From: Pseudomonadota bacterium
GTDB lineage: Bacteria > Pseudomonadota > Gammaproteobacteria > Xanthomonadales > Xanthomonadaceae
Reading direction: 5' to 3'
Length of the DNA: 22,222 bases
Assembly (NCBI GenBank): GCA_023461075.1
Contig: JAEWNY010000019.1
Span: 1-22,222, forward strand
In this document: positions 1-8,639 of the stretch, in pieces
How the letters are laid out: each line of letters begins with the position of its first letter
How positions within the stretch are numbered: the first letter of the stretch is position 1
The notes under the pieces: generated by a model
Seen by the model: the letters and a program-made list of their open reading frames with translations, nothing else
What the model was told of the DNA's origin: nothing
Database searches by the model: none
Position numbers and translations under genes: made by a program

Positions 1-500
1 GCATCGCCGTCGAACGCAATTCGCAACTGGTCATGGCGCGATTCCGCGGCTCCGGCGGGCAGGATGGTCGCTGCACCGATCCCCGCCTCCAATGCACGGC
101 GCACCGATTCGGGATTGGCCGAGAGGAACAGCTGCGCGCCGAACGGCTTGATGTAGGGCCAGACCGGCGCGCCGGAGGTAAAGGTGGCGCGGCGGATGTC
201 GAGCCTGTGGTGCTGGATCGAGTTGAAGATGCGCAGGCCGGTGTCGGCGGAATTGCGCGAGAGCAGGATGACCTCGACCCGTGGTGCATCCGTGGGGGCG
301 CTGTGGTTCAAGGCCAGCAGCTTGCGTACCAACGGGAACGCGATCCCGGGCGCCAGCGGTTCGTCCTCATGCGCTCGCTGATAGGCGCTGAAGGCTTCGA
401 CGCCTTCGCGCTCGTACAGGTCATGGCTATCCTCCATGTCGAACAGCGCGCGCGCGGTGATGGCGATGACCAGCGGCGGAGGGTCGATGTGACTACTCAT
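1..500 (-). CDS. 5'-nucleotidase, cytosolic NT5C1-like family (3' part outside window)
   Basis: This is the first 166 codons of a gene whose 3' end lies beyond base 1. The protein begins MSSHIDPPPLVIAITARALF and continues with the DLYEREG and FPLVRKLLALN stretches I associate with bacterial members of the cytosolic 5'-nucleotidase 1 family (PF06189). That family removes the phosphate from nucleoside monophosphates such as AMP or IMP. The visible part ends in AFDGD (residues 162-166), which fits the HAD-type acidic motif of that family. The ATG at 498-500 has no good Shine-Dalgarno sequence; an in-frame GTG five codons upstream (513-515) is an alternative start. The gene follows nadK on the same strand after 55 bp, so the two are probably co-transcribed. 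The family assignment is from memory of conserved stretches; substrate preference cannot be read from this fragment. Confidence 0.82.
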   Translation of the reverse strand, partial: MSSHIDPPPLVIAITARALFDMEDSHDLYEREGVEAFSAYQRAHEDEPLAPGIAFPLVRKLLALNHSAPTDAPRVEVILLSRNSADTGLRIFNSIQHHRLDIRRATFTSGAPVWPYIKPFGAQLFLSANPESVRRALEAGIGAATILPAGAAESRHDQLRIAFDGD

Positions 501-555
501 GCAGCTAGCATGCACGAACCTTGTCGCAGGCGCCGCGACACCCGCCGCCGAGAGT

Positions 556-1323
556 TCAGGCGACGAACTGTTCGCTGAGGATGCGTTCCTCGAGGTTGTG
601 CTCGGGATCGAACAGCAGAGTCACGGTGCGTTCGGCGGATTCGCGGATGGTGACTTCGACCACATCACGCACTTCGTGCGAATCGGCGGTGGCGCTGACT
701 GGCCGCTTGTAAGGATCGAGCACGCGGAACCTGACTTCGGTGCCCGCCTTGAGCACCGCGCCGCGCCAGCGCCTTGGACGGAATGGCGCGATCGGCGTCA
801 GCGCCATGACATTGCTGCCCAGCGGCAGGATCGGCCCACCGGCGGAGAAGTTGTAGGCGGTGCTGCCGGCCGGAGTCGCCGCCATCACCCCGTCGCAGAT
901 CAATTCGTCCAGCCGCTGCTCGCCATTGAGTTCGATCGCGATATGAGCGGCCTGGCGCGTCTGCCGCAGCAGCGACACCTCGTTGTAGGCGAGCGAATCG
1001 ACGCTGGCTCCGGATTCGGTCAACGCGATCATCTCGAGCGGCTTCAGCACGGCGGGTTCCGCCGCGTGCAGGCGTTCGAGCAGCCCTTCGATGCGATGCT
1101 GGTTCATCAGGAAGCCGATCGTGCCGAGCTTCATGCCGTACACCGGCTTGCCGAGGCCGCCATGCCGATGCAGGGTCTGCAGCATGAAGCCATCGCCACC
1201 CAGCGCGACCAGCACATCCGCAGCTTCCGGCGCGAGGTTGCCGTGCTGCGCCGCCAAGCCGGCGAGTACCGTCTGCGCCTCATCGGCGGGACTGGCGAGG
1301 AAGGCGATGCGTGGCGTCGTCAT
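556..1323 (-). CDS. nadK: NAD kinase
   Basis: The product (255 aa) phosphorylates NAD to NADP with ATP in the cytoplasm and so supplies the NADP pool. All family landmarks are present: GGDG at residues 42-45 (nucleotide/phosphate binding), the NE pair at 115-116 in AYNEVSLLRQ, D145-G-V, and the glycine-rich GSTAYNFSAGGP at 154-165. PIAPFRPRRWRGAVL follows, as in xanthomonad enzymes. At 255 aa it is shorter than the roughly 290-residue E. coli enzyme, which matches the short type I recall from Xanthomonadaceae. The reading frame stays open to 1542, but the extra 73 residues are arginine/tryptophan-rich and cross the terminator at 1372-1391. The ATG giving MTTPRIAFLASP is therefore the start. 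No strong ribosome binding site is seen. A 5'-nucleotidase lies 55 bp downstream, so both may form a small nucleotide-metabolism operon. Confidence 0.95.
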   Translation of the reverse strand: MTTPRIAFLASPADEAQTVLAGLAAQHGNLAPEAADVLVALGGDGFMLQTLHRHGGLGKPVYGMKLGTIGFLMNQHRIEGLLERLHAAEPAVLKPLEMIALTESGASVDSLAYNEVSLLRQTRQAAHIAIELNGEQRLDELICDGVMAATPAGSTAYNFSAGGPILPLGSNVMALTPIAPFRPRRWRGAVLKAGTEVRFRVLDPYKRPVSATADSHEVRDVVEVTIRESAERTVTLLFDPEHNLEERILSEQFVA

Positions 1324-1371
1324 GCGGCGAGGATAGCGCGAAGCCCCGCTTACCCGGGTCCAGGCAAGGGA

Positions 1372-1391
1372 AAAGGGGCCGCAGCCCCTTT
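1372..1391 (-). terminator. Rho-independent terminator after gdhB
   Basis: A perfect 8-bp stem AAAGGGGC/GCCCCTTT with a 4-base loop lies 30 bp past the gdhB stop codon. On the minus strand the GC stem is followed by TTTT and then CCC, giving a short U-tract. It separates gdhB from nadK, which therefore needs its own promoter or depends on read-through. The plus-strand side has TTTCTCTT after the stem, but no plus-strand gene ends here. Confidence 0.75.
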
Positions 1392-1420
1392 CTCTTGCAA
1401 CTTCGATGGCGACGACGCGG

Positions 1421-4400
1421 TCAGCCGCGCGCGGCCAGCTGCGCCAGGCGCTGCACCGCCACCGAGACGGTCGGGTAATCCAGCGTCTTCTGCGTCGCCA
1501 GCTCGTTGAGCATGGCCAGGGTGAAGCGCAGGGTCGGATCATCGCGTTCCAGCCACGCGGCGACCTTGGCCTCGGCGTCCTTGCCCGGCATCGCCAGCAC
1601 CTGTTCGGTCAGCCTGCGCATCTGCGCGGCCAGTTCGTCGCGCAGCACGCCGCGCGCGACCGCATGCCAGCGTCCATCGACCTGCAGCCCCTCGATCTGC
1701 TCGCGCAGCCATGGCTCGCGCAACGCGTCGCCGAGGCGGAAGTAGACTTTGGCCACTTCCACCGCGCGCATCTTGCGCTCGCGTGCCAGTTCGATGATGT
1801 TCGGGCTGGGCTCGAGGTAGGGCAAGGCCGCCAGTTGGTCCGCCAGCGCGGCCGGCACGCCCTTCGACCGCCATTGCTTGCGGCTGGCCTCATACCTCGG
1901 GCGCTGCGAGTCCGGCAGGATGTGCTCGCCCGCGCGGATGTCGCGAAAGCCATCGTGGTAGCGCTCGACCGCCTGCTGGATGCCCGGGATCGCGCCGGGA
2001 CGCGACAGCAGCCAGCGGGTGAAGCCGCGTTGCACTTCCCAGATCACCTGCAACGCATCGACCTGCACATCGTCATGCACCTTGCCGTCGAGCGCGTCGA
2101 TCTGCGTCCACAAATCACGCGCGTCCAGGGTCTCGCGGGTGATGGTGTAGGCCTTGGCGATCTCGCCGGTGCTGCGGCCGCTGTCCTCGGCCATCCGCAT
2201 CAGGAAAGTCGCGCCCATCCGGTTGATGGTGGAGTTGGTCACCGCGGTGGCAATGATCTCGCGCTTCAGGCGGTGCTGCTCCATCGCCTTGGCGTACTTG
2301 CCCTGTAGCGGCAGGGGAAAGTAGCGCAGCAGCTCCTTCGACAGGTACGGGTCTTCCGGCACGTCGCTTTCCAGCAGCTGCGGGTATGCGACCAGCTTGG
2401 AATACGACAGCAGCACCGAGAGTTCCGGCCGGGTCAGGCCCTGCCCGCGGGCCTTGCGCTCGGCCATGTCGGCGTCGCTCGGCAGGTCCTCTATCTGTCG
2501 ATCGAGCAGGCCCTGCGCTTCGAGCGTGCGGATGAAATGCATCTTGGAGCCGAGCCGCGTCTGCGCCATGCGCTCCATCAACGAGAGCGTCTGGTTCTGT
2601 CGGTAGTTGTCGTTGAGCACCAGGGCCGCGACTTCATCGGTCATCGATGCCAGCAGCGTGTTGCGCTCGGGCAGCTTGAGCTTGCCCTTCTGCACTTCGC
2701 CATTCAGCAGGATCTTGATGTTGACCTCGTGGTCGGAGGTATCGACGCCCGCCGAGTTGTCGATGAAGTCGGTATTGAGCAACACGCCGTGCTGCGCGGC
2801 CTCGACGCGACCGAGTTGGGTCAGGCCCAGGTTGCCACCCTCGCCCACGATCTTGCAGCGCAGGTCGCGGCCGTCCACGCGCAGCGCGTTGTTGGCGCGG
2901 TCCCCGACATCGGCATTCGATTCCCGGCTGCACTTGACGTAGGTGCCGATGCCGCCATTCCACAGCAGGTCGACCGGCGAGGTGAGGATGGCCGACATCA
3001 ATTCGGCCGGGCTCAGCGCATCCGCATCGATGCCGAGTGCCTCGCGCGCCTCGCGGCTCAGCTTGATCGACTTCTCCGCGCGGGAGAACACGCCGCCACC
3101 CTTGCTGATCAAGTTGGCGTCGTAGTCCAGCCAGGAAGAGCGCGCGAGCTTGAACAGGCGCTGGCGCTCCTTGAACGAGGCCGCGGCATCCGGGTTCGGG
3201 TCGATGAAGATGTGGCGATGGTCGAAGGCGGCGACCAGGCGCGTATGCTTCGACAGAAGCATGCCGTTGCCGAACACGTCGCCGGACATGTCGCCGATGC
3301 CGACGCAGGTGAAGTCCTCCTTCTGGCAATCGCGGCCAAGCGCACGGAAATGCCGCCTGACCGATTCCCACGCGCCGCGTGCGGTGATGCCCATGCCCTT
3401 GTGGTCGTAACCGACCGAGCCGCCCGAGGCGAACGCATCGTCCAGCCAGAAGCCGTGCGCCTGCGAAATCCCGTTGGCGATGTCGGAGAAGGTCGCGGTG
3501 CCCTTGTCGGCGGCGACCACGAGATACGGATCATCCCCATCGTGGCGGACCACGCCCGCCGGCGGCAGGATCTTGCCGTCCTTGGACAGGTTGTCGGTGA
3601 TGTCGAGCAGGCCATTGATGAAGCGCTTGTAGCAGGCCACGCCCTCGGCGAACCAGGCATCGCGATCGATCGCGGGATCCGGGAGCTGCTTGGCATAGAA
3701 ACCGCCTTTCGAGCCGACCGGCACGATCACCGTGTTCTTCACCATCTGCGCCTTGACCAGGCCCAGCACCTCGGTGCGGAAATCCTCGCGGCGATCCGAC
3801 CAGCGCAGGCCACCGCGCGCCACCGGGCCGAAGCGCAGGTGCACCCCTTCGACGCGCGGCCCGCAGACCCATATCTCGCGGTAGGGACGCGGCTTGGGCA
3901 GGTCCGGCACCCGTGCGCAATCCAGCTTGAAGCTGAGGTAGTCGGCCGGGCCGCCGTCCAGGCGCCGCCCTTCGGCGTAATCGATGTAGTAGTTGGTGCG
4001 CAGGGTCGCCTTGATGACGCCCATGAAGCTGCGCAGGATGCGGTCTTCGTCCAGGCTCTTGACGGTATCGAGCATCGACACGATCGCCTCGCGCAGCGCC
4101 TCGACCTGCGCCTCGCGTGTCTTGCCATGCGCCGCGGCAAGCGGCTTGATCGCCGCGCTGGCGGTGGCGTCGCCGCCCGCCAGCGCCTGCAACTGGGCAA
4201 CGAGGGCATCGCCGGATTCCTTCGCTGCGTGCTTGCCATCGATCGCCGGATCGAAGCGCGCCTCGAAATACGCCACCATCAAGCGGGCCAGCAGCGGGTA
4301 GCGGGCAAAGGTCGCTTCAACGTAACTCTGCGAGAACGGCACGCCGACCTGCATCAGGTACTTGCAGTAGGCGCGCAGCATCTGGACCTGCTTCCAGCGC

Positions 4401-6364
4401 AGGCCGGCGGCCAGCACCAGGCGGTTGAAGCCGTCGTTCTCCAGCTCGCCGTGCCAGACGCGCTCGAAAGCCTCGGTGAAATAGCCGATGCCTTGTTCGT
4501 CGAGGATGGCACCTTCACCTGCGCGGACTTCAAGGTCCTGGATCGAAAACTGCTCGTTCTCCACCCGAACGTCGTAGGGATGCTCGGTCACGACCCGCAG
4601 GCCCATGTGCTCCAGCATCGGCAGCACCTCGGAGAGCGGCAGGGTATCGCCGCGGCGGAACAGCTTGACCTCGATGCAGCCCTCGCAATTGCTCGCGGAA
4701 GGATCGGTCCGCAGGCTGATGCCGACCTGCCCGGGCTTGGTGAGCGCGGCGAGCCGGGCGACATCGTTGGCGGCCGCCTCGGGGCTGGCCTGCTCGATAT
4801 AGGTCGAGGTCAGCGCACGGCCGAAGCGCCTGGCCAGTTCCAGCCCTTCGTTCTCGCCGTGGCGGACCACCAGAAGGTCGTTGAGGATGTCGTGCCAGTT
4901 GCGCACCGTCTCGGCCAGCGCCTTCTCCAGTGCATCGATGTCGAATCGTTCCTCGGATGCATCGCCGCGCGGCCGCACGATCATGTGCAACTGGGCGAGC
5001 GGGGAGTCGCCCATCGCCACGTGACTCTCGACGTGGTCGGCGGAGAGAGCTTCCCTCAGCAGGGCCTCGATGCGATGGCGCATGTCGGTGTTGAAGCGTT
5101 CGCGCGGCACGAACACCAGCACCGAGTAGAACCGACCGTAGCGGTCGCGGCGGATGAACAGCTTGCTGTCGACGCGCTCCTGCAGGCCGAGCACGCCGCC
5201 GCCCAGGGCGAGCAGTTCCTCGTCGGTGGACTGGAACAACTCGTCGCGCGGCAGGGTTTCCAGGATGTGACGCAAGGCCTTGGCGCTATGGCCGCCGGTC
5301 GGCAGGCCCGAGTCCGACATCACCCGCTCGAAGCGCGTTCGCACCACCGGGATCTCCCACGGACGGCGGTTGTAGGCGCTTGAAGTGAACAGGCCGATGA
5401 AGCGCTTCTCGCCCAGCGGACGGCCCTTCATGTCGTAGTTGACCACGCCGATGTAGTCCATGTAACCGCGGCGGTGGACACGCGCGCGCGCATTGGTCTT
5501 GGACAGCACCAGCGGATCGAGTACGCCGGACTTCTGCAGTTCGTGCGCATCCATCGACTTCAACGGACGCGGCTTGCTGGTGTCCTCGTCGCGCAGCAGG
5601 CCAAGGCCGGTGCCATCCACCGCCAGCAGCATGTCCTCCCTGCCCTGCCGTTCGACCACGTATTCGCGGTAGCCGAGGAAGGTGAAGTGGTTGTCGGCAG
5701 CCCAGCGCAGGAACTCGCGCGCCTCCTCCAGCGTCGCAAGCGGCACCGGGCTGGCCTGCGAGGTCAGCGATTCGGCCGCCTCAAGCATCTTGTCGCGCAT
5801 CCGCGTCCAGTCATCGACGCTGGCACGCACGTCGGCGAGTACGCCGTTGATCGTCGTCTCCAGAGCGCGCGCGTCGTCCGCGGAAAGCCGATCGATCTCC
5901 GCATGGATCATCGATTCGCCTTCGCCCTCGCCCACCGATTTGAGCTTGCCGGCCTGGTCACGGCTGACCGGCAGCACCGGGTGGATCAACGCATGCACGC
6001 CGATGCCGCGCTCGGTCAAGGCATTGGTGACCGAATCGACCAGGAAGGGCATGTCATCGTTGGCGATCTGCAACACGCTGCGCGGCAGATCCCAGCCATG
6101 TTTCTTCTGCTCCGGATTGAACACGCGCACCGACGGCTTGCCCGGCTTGCGGTTGCGCACGAAATCCAGCGCATCGCGGGCCAGGGCGGCCCAGGCATCG
6201 GCCGAATGGATCGCCAGTTCCTCCGGTGAAAGCCGCTCGAACAGGGCCGCGGCGAACGCGCGCGCATCCGCATCCTTGCCGACCGCATCAAGCACGGGCT
6301 TGAGCAGCGGAGCGGGCGTGCGCGCGGACATGGATGAGACGGGGTTGGATTTCTTCGAAGTCAT
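1421..6364 (-). CDS. gdhB: NAD-specific glutamate dehydrogenase, large (GDH-180 type)
   Basis: The product is 1647 aa, the size of the large bacterial NAD-glutamate dehydrogenases (PF05088) first characterised in Streptomyces and Pseudomonas. These oxidise glutamate to 2-oxoglutarate and ammonia and serve amino-acid catabolism. The N-terminal third is the regulatory ACT-like part (for example NDDMPFLVDSVTNALTERG near residues 87-105). The catalytic core is in the middle, with the lysine motif VGSKGGF around K886, followed by CVGIGDMSGDVFGNGM and the nucleotide-binding region with GEGGNLGLTQLGR. The long C-terminal helical part ends in LAARG. The ATG at 6362-6364 is followed by MTSKKSNPVSSMSARTP; an in-frame ATG at codon 12 is an alternative start. 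A weak CAGG sits 8-11 bases upstream of the ATG. The acyl-CoA dehydrogenase lies 71 bp upstream on the same strand. The gene is intact and a terminator follows it. Confidence 0.95.
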   Translation of the reverse strand: MTSKKSNPVSSMSARTPAPLLKPVLDAVGKDADARAFAAALFERLSPEELAIHSADAWAALARDALDFVRNRKPGKPSVRVFNPEQKKHGWDLPRSVLQIANDDMPFLVDSVTNALTERGIGVHALIHPVLPVSRDQAGKLKSVGEGEGESMIHAEIDRLSADDARALETTINGVLADVRASVDDWTRMRDKMLEAAESLTSQASPVPLATLEEAREFLRWAADNHFTFLGYREYVVERQGREDMLLAVDGTGLGLLRDEDTSKPRPLKSMDAHELQKSGVLDPLVLSKTNARARVHRRGYMDYIGVVNYDMKGRPLGEKRFIGLFTSSAYNRRPWEIPVVRTRFERVMSDSGLPTGGHSAKALRHILETLPRDELFQSTDEELLALGGGVLGLQERVDSKLFIRRDRYGRFYSVLVFVPRERFNTDMRHRIEALLREALSADHVESHVAMGDSPLAQLHMIVRPRGDASEERFDIDALEKALAETVRNWHDILNDLLVVRHGENEGLELARRFGRALTSTYIEQASPEAAANDVARLAALTKPGQVGISLRTDPSASNCEGCIEVKLFRRGDTLPLSEVLPMLEHMGLRVVTEHPYDVRVENEQFSIQDLEVRAGEGAILDEQGIGYFTEAFERVWHGELENDGFNRLVLAAGLRWKQVQMLRAYCKYLMQVGVPFSQSYVEATFARYPLLARLMVAYFEARFDPAIDGKHAAKESGDALVAQLQALAGGDATASAAIKPLAAAHGKTREAQVEALREAIVSMLDTVKSLDEDRILRSFMGVIKATLRTNYYIDYAEGRRLDGGPADYLSFKLDCARVPDLPKPRPYREIWVCGPRVEGVHLRFGPVARGGLRWSDRREDFRTEVLGLVKAQMVKNTVIVPVGSKGGFYAKQLPDPAIDRDAWFAEGVACYKRFINGLLDITDNLSKDGKILPPAGVVRHDGDDPYLVVAADKGTATFSDIANGISQAHGFWLDDAFASGGSVGYDHKGMGITARGAWESVRRHFRALGRDCQKEDFTCVGIGDMSGDVFGNGMLLSKHTRLVAAFDHRHIFIDPNPDAAASFKERQRLFKLARSSWLDYDANLISKGGGVFSRAEKSIKLSREAREALGIDADALSPAELMSAILTSPVDLLWNGGIGTYVKCSRESNADVGDRANNALRVDGRDLRCKIVGEGGNLGLTQLGRVEAAQHGVLLNTDFIDNSAGVDTSDHEVNIKILLNGEVQKGKLKLPERNTLLASMTDEVAALVLNDNYRQNQTLSLMERMAQTRLGSKMHFIRTLEAQGLLDRQIEDLPSDADMAERKARGQGLTRPELSVLLSYSKLVAYPQLLESDVPEDPYLSKELLRYFPLPLQGKYAKAMEQHRLKREIIATAVTNSTINRMGATFLMRMAEDSGRSTGEIAKAYTITRETLDARDLWTQIDALDGKVHDDVQVDALQVIWEVQRGFTRWLLSRPGAIPGIQQAVERYHDGFRDIRAGEHILPDSQRPRYEASRKQWRSKGVPAALADQLAALPYLEPSPNIIELARERKMRAVEVAKVYFRLGDALREPWLREQIEGLQVDGRWHAVARGVLRDELAAQMRRLTEQVLAMPGKDAEAKVAAWLERDDPTLRFTLAMLNELATQKTLDYPTVSVAVQRLAQLAARG

Positions 6365-6400
6365 GACGGGACCTGAGGTCAGGAACGGGGCTTCGGATCA

Positions 6401-6421
6401 CGCCCGGTATCGCACCGGGCG
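6401..6421 (-). other. Intergenic hairpin between acyl-CoA dehydrogenase and gdhB
   Basis: A perfect inverted repeat, CGCCCGGT/ACCGGGCG with a 5-base loop, lies 14 bp past the acyl-CoA dehydrogenase stop codon. Neither strand has a T-run after it, so it is not a classical terminator. It could protect the 3' end of the upstream mRNA or attenuate read-through into gdhB. A second, smaller repeat (CCTGA/TCAGG, 6372-6383) sits just before the gdhB start codon. Confidence 0.45.
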
Positions 6422-6435
6422 CGGCAATGGAGGCT

Positions 6436-7584
<1,149 letters not shown>

Positions 7585-7616
7585 GGCGCGCACCCTCGTC
7601 CTGAATCGAAACCGCG

Positions 7617-7622
7617 ATTGTA
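7617..7622 (-). promoter_or_regulatory. Possible -10 box for acyl-CoA dehydrogenase
   Basis: On the minus strand this reads TACAAT, five of six matches to the sigma-70 -10 consensus, 32 bases upstream of the GTG start. No convincing -35 box is seen at the expected distance, so the call is tentative. A 12-bp perfect palindrome, GCCCGGCCGGGC (7631-7642), occupies the spacer region and could be a protein-binding site. Confidence 0.35.
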
Positions 7623-7651
7623 GCCCGCACGCCCGGCCGGGCCCATGCCGG

Positions 7652-7680
7652 TTGACCGTGGAGCGGCGGCCCCTCACAAT
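7652..7680 (+). promoter_or_regulatory. Sigma-70-like promoter of the sahR-metH operon
   Basis: TTGACC (7652-7657, five of six matches to the -35 consensus) is followed after exactly 17 bases by CACAAT (7675-7680, four of six matches to the -10 consensus). Transcription would start around 7687, within the TATCT palindrome described in the next entry, leaving a leader of under 20 bases before the sahR ATG. Confidence 0.5.
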
Positions 7681-7705
7681 TATCTTTAGATACGGATATA
7701 GAGAT
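7681..7705 (+). promoter_or_regulatory. Probable SahR-type operator
   Basis: The core TATCTTTAGATA (7681-7692) is an inverted repeat with 5-bp arms TATCT/AGATA around a TT centre. It sits inside a wider imperfect dyad (7682-7705) in which 9 of 12 positions match between the half sites ATCTTTAGATAC and GGATATAGAGAT. It directly abuts the -10 box and reaches the start codon, an ideal place for a repressor. AT-rich GATA-containing palindromes upstream of methionine-cycle genes are what I recall for SahR-like ArsR regulators. The assignment to the downstream regulator is inferred from position. Confidence 0.55.
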
Positions 7706-8639
7706 GACTATGGATCTGGATGCATGGTCCAGCCGCCTCAAGGTGTTCGCGGACGCCACCCGCGTGCGCCTGCTTGCCCTGCTCTCGCGCGAGGAGCTGA
7801 CGGTCGCCGAATTGGCGGCGATCACCGGCCTGGCCCAGCCGCGCGTATCCACGCACCTGGCCAAATTGAAGGATGCGGCGCTGGTGCGCGATCGCCGAGC
7901 CGGCGTCTCCGCCTATTACCGGTTCGAGGAAGAGTCCCTCGACGACGCGCAACGCACGCTTTGGCAGGCATTGCGTGACGGCAGCCGCGACCCGCTGCTG
8001 GAGCAGGATGCCAATCGCCTGCCGCTGGTGCTGGCCAGCCGCGCCAGCGAACAGAACTGGGCCGACAACGTGGCCGGAGACATGGAACGCCATTATTCGC
8101 CGGGTCGCACCTGGGAAGCGATGGCGCGCAGCGCCCTGCCCCTGCTCGATCCGGGCGATGTGCTCGACATCGCGTCCGGCGACGGCGTGCTGGCGGAATT
8201 GCTCGCCCCGCACTCCGACCGCTACGTCTGCCTGGATGCCAGCCGCCGCGTGGTGAATGCCGCCAGCGAGCGGCTGCGCGTCCACGGCAACGTCGAAGTA
8301 CACGAAGGCGACATGCACGCCTTGCCCTTCGAGGACGCCAGCTTCGACCTGGTGGTGATGATGCATGCGCTCACCTATGCCGCCAAGCCGCAGCAGGCGG
8401 TGAGCGAGGCGGCGCGCGTGCTGCGCCCGGGCGGCCGACTGCTGCTCTCCAGCCTGGGCAAGCATGCCCATGCCGCCGCAGTGGAACCCTTCGGTCACCT
8501 CAACCTCGGGTTCAGCCACAAGGAACTGCAGAAGTTCATCGAGAAGGCCGGGCTGGAATTGCAGGATGCGGGCACGGTGACCCGCGAACGGCGTCCGCCG
8601 CATTTCGAGGTGGTCGCATTGATCGGAGTGAAACCATGA
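7704..8639 (+). CDS. ArsR-family regulator fused to SAM-dependent methyltransferase domain (SahR-like)
   Basis: The product (311 aa) has an ArsR winged helix-turn-helix at about residues 5-85 (RLLALLSREELTVAELAAI, then QPRVSTHLAKLKDAALV and the wing RRAGVSAYYRF). From about residue 130 it has a class I methyltransferase fold, with SAM-binding motif I VLDIASGDG at 153-161. The recognition region has no cysteines of the ELCVCDL metal-sensor type, so a metal ligand is unlikely. This ArsR-methyltransferase architecture next to methionine-cycle genes is that of SahR, which responds to S-adenosylhomocysteine; here it overlaps metH1 by ATGA. I infer that it represses this operon. A second ATG at 7710 (MDLDAWSSRL) is an equally possible start: GAG lies 6 bases before it, whereas GGA lies 7 bases before the first ATG. 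Confidence 0.85.
   Translation: MTMDLDAWSSRLKVFADATRVRLLALLSREELTVAELAAITGLAQPRVSTHLAKLKDAALVRDRRAGVSAYYRFEEESLDDAQRTLWQALRDGSRDPLLEQDANRLPLVLASRASEQNWADNVAGDMERHYSPGRTWEAMARSALPLLDPGDVLDIASGDGVLAELLAPHSDRYVCLDASRRVVNAASERLRVHGNVEVHEGDMHALPFEDASFDLVVMMHALTYAAKPQQAVSEAARVLRPGGRLLLSSLGKHAHAAAVEPFGHLNLGFSHKELQKFIEKAGLELQDAGTVTRERRPPHFEVVALIGVKP

Noticed and set aside
1324..1542. N-terminal extension of NAD kinase to 1542
   Set aside because: It would cover the gdhB terminator and the gdhB 3' end, and its composition is unlike the family.
2537..5383. A 948-codon open frame on the plus strand, opposite gdhB
   Set aside because: Its sequence mirrors the codon bias of the strongly conserved gdhB gene on the other strand; it has no familiar domain and is rich in Ala, Arg, His and Gln as expected for an antisense shadow in GC-rich DNA.
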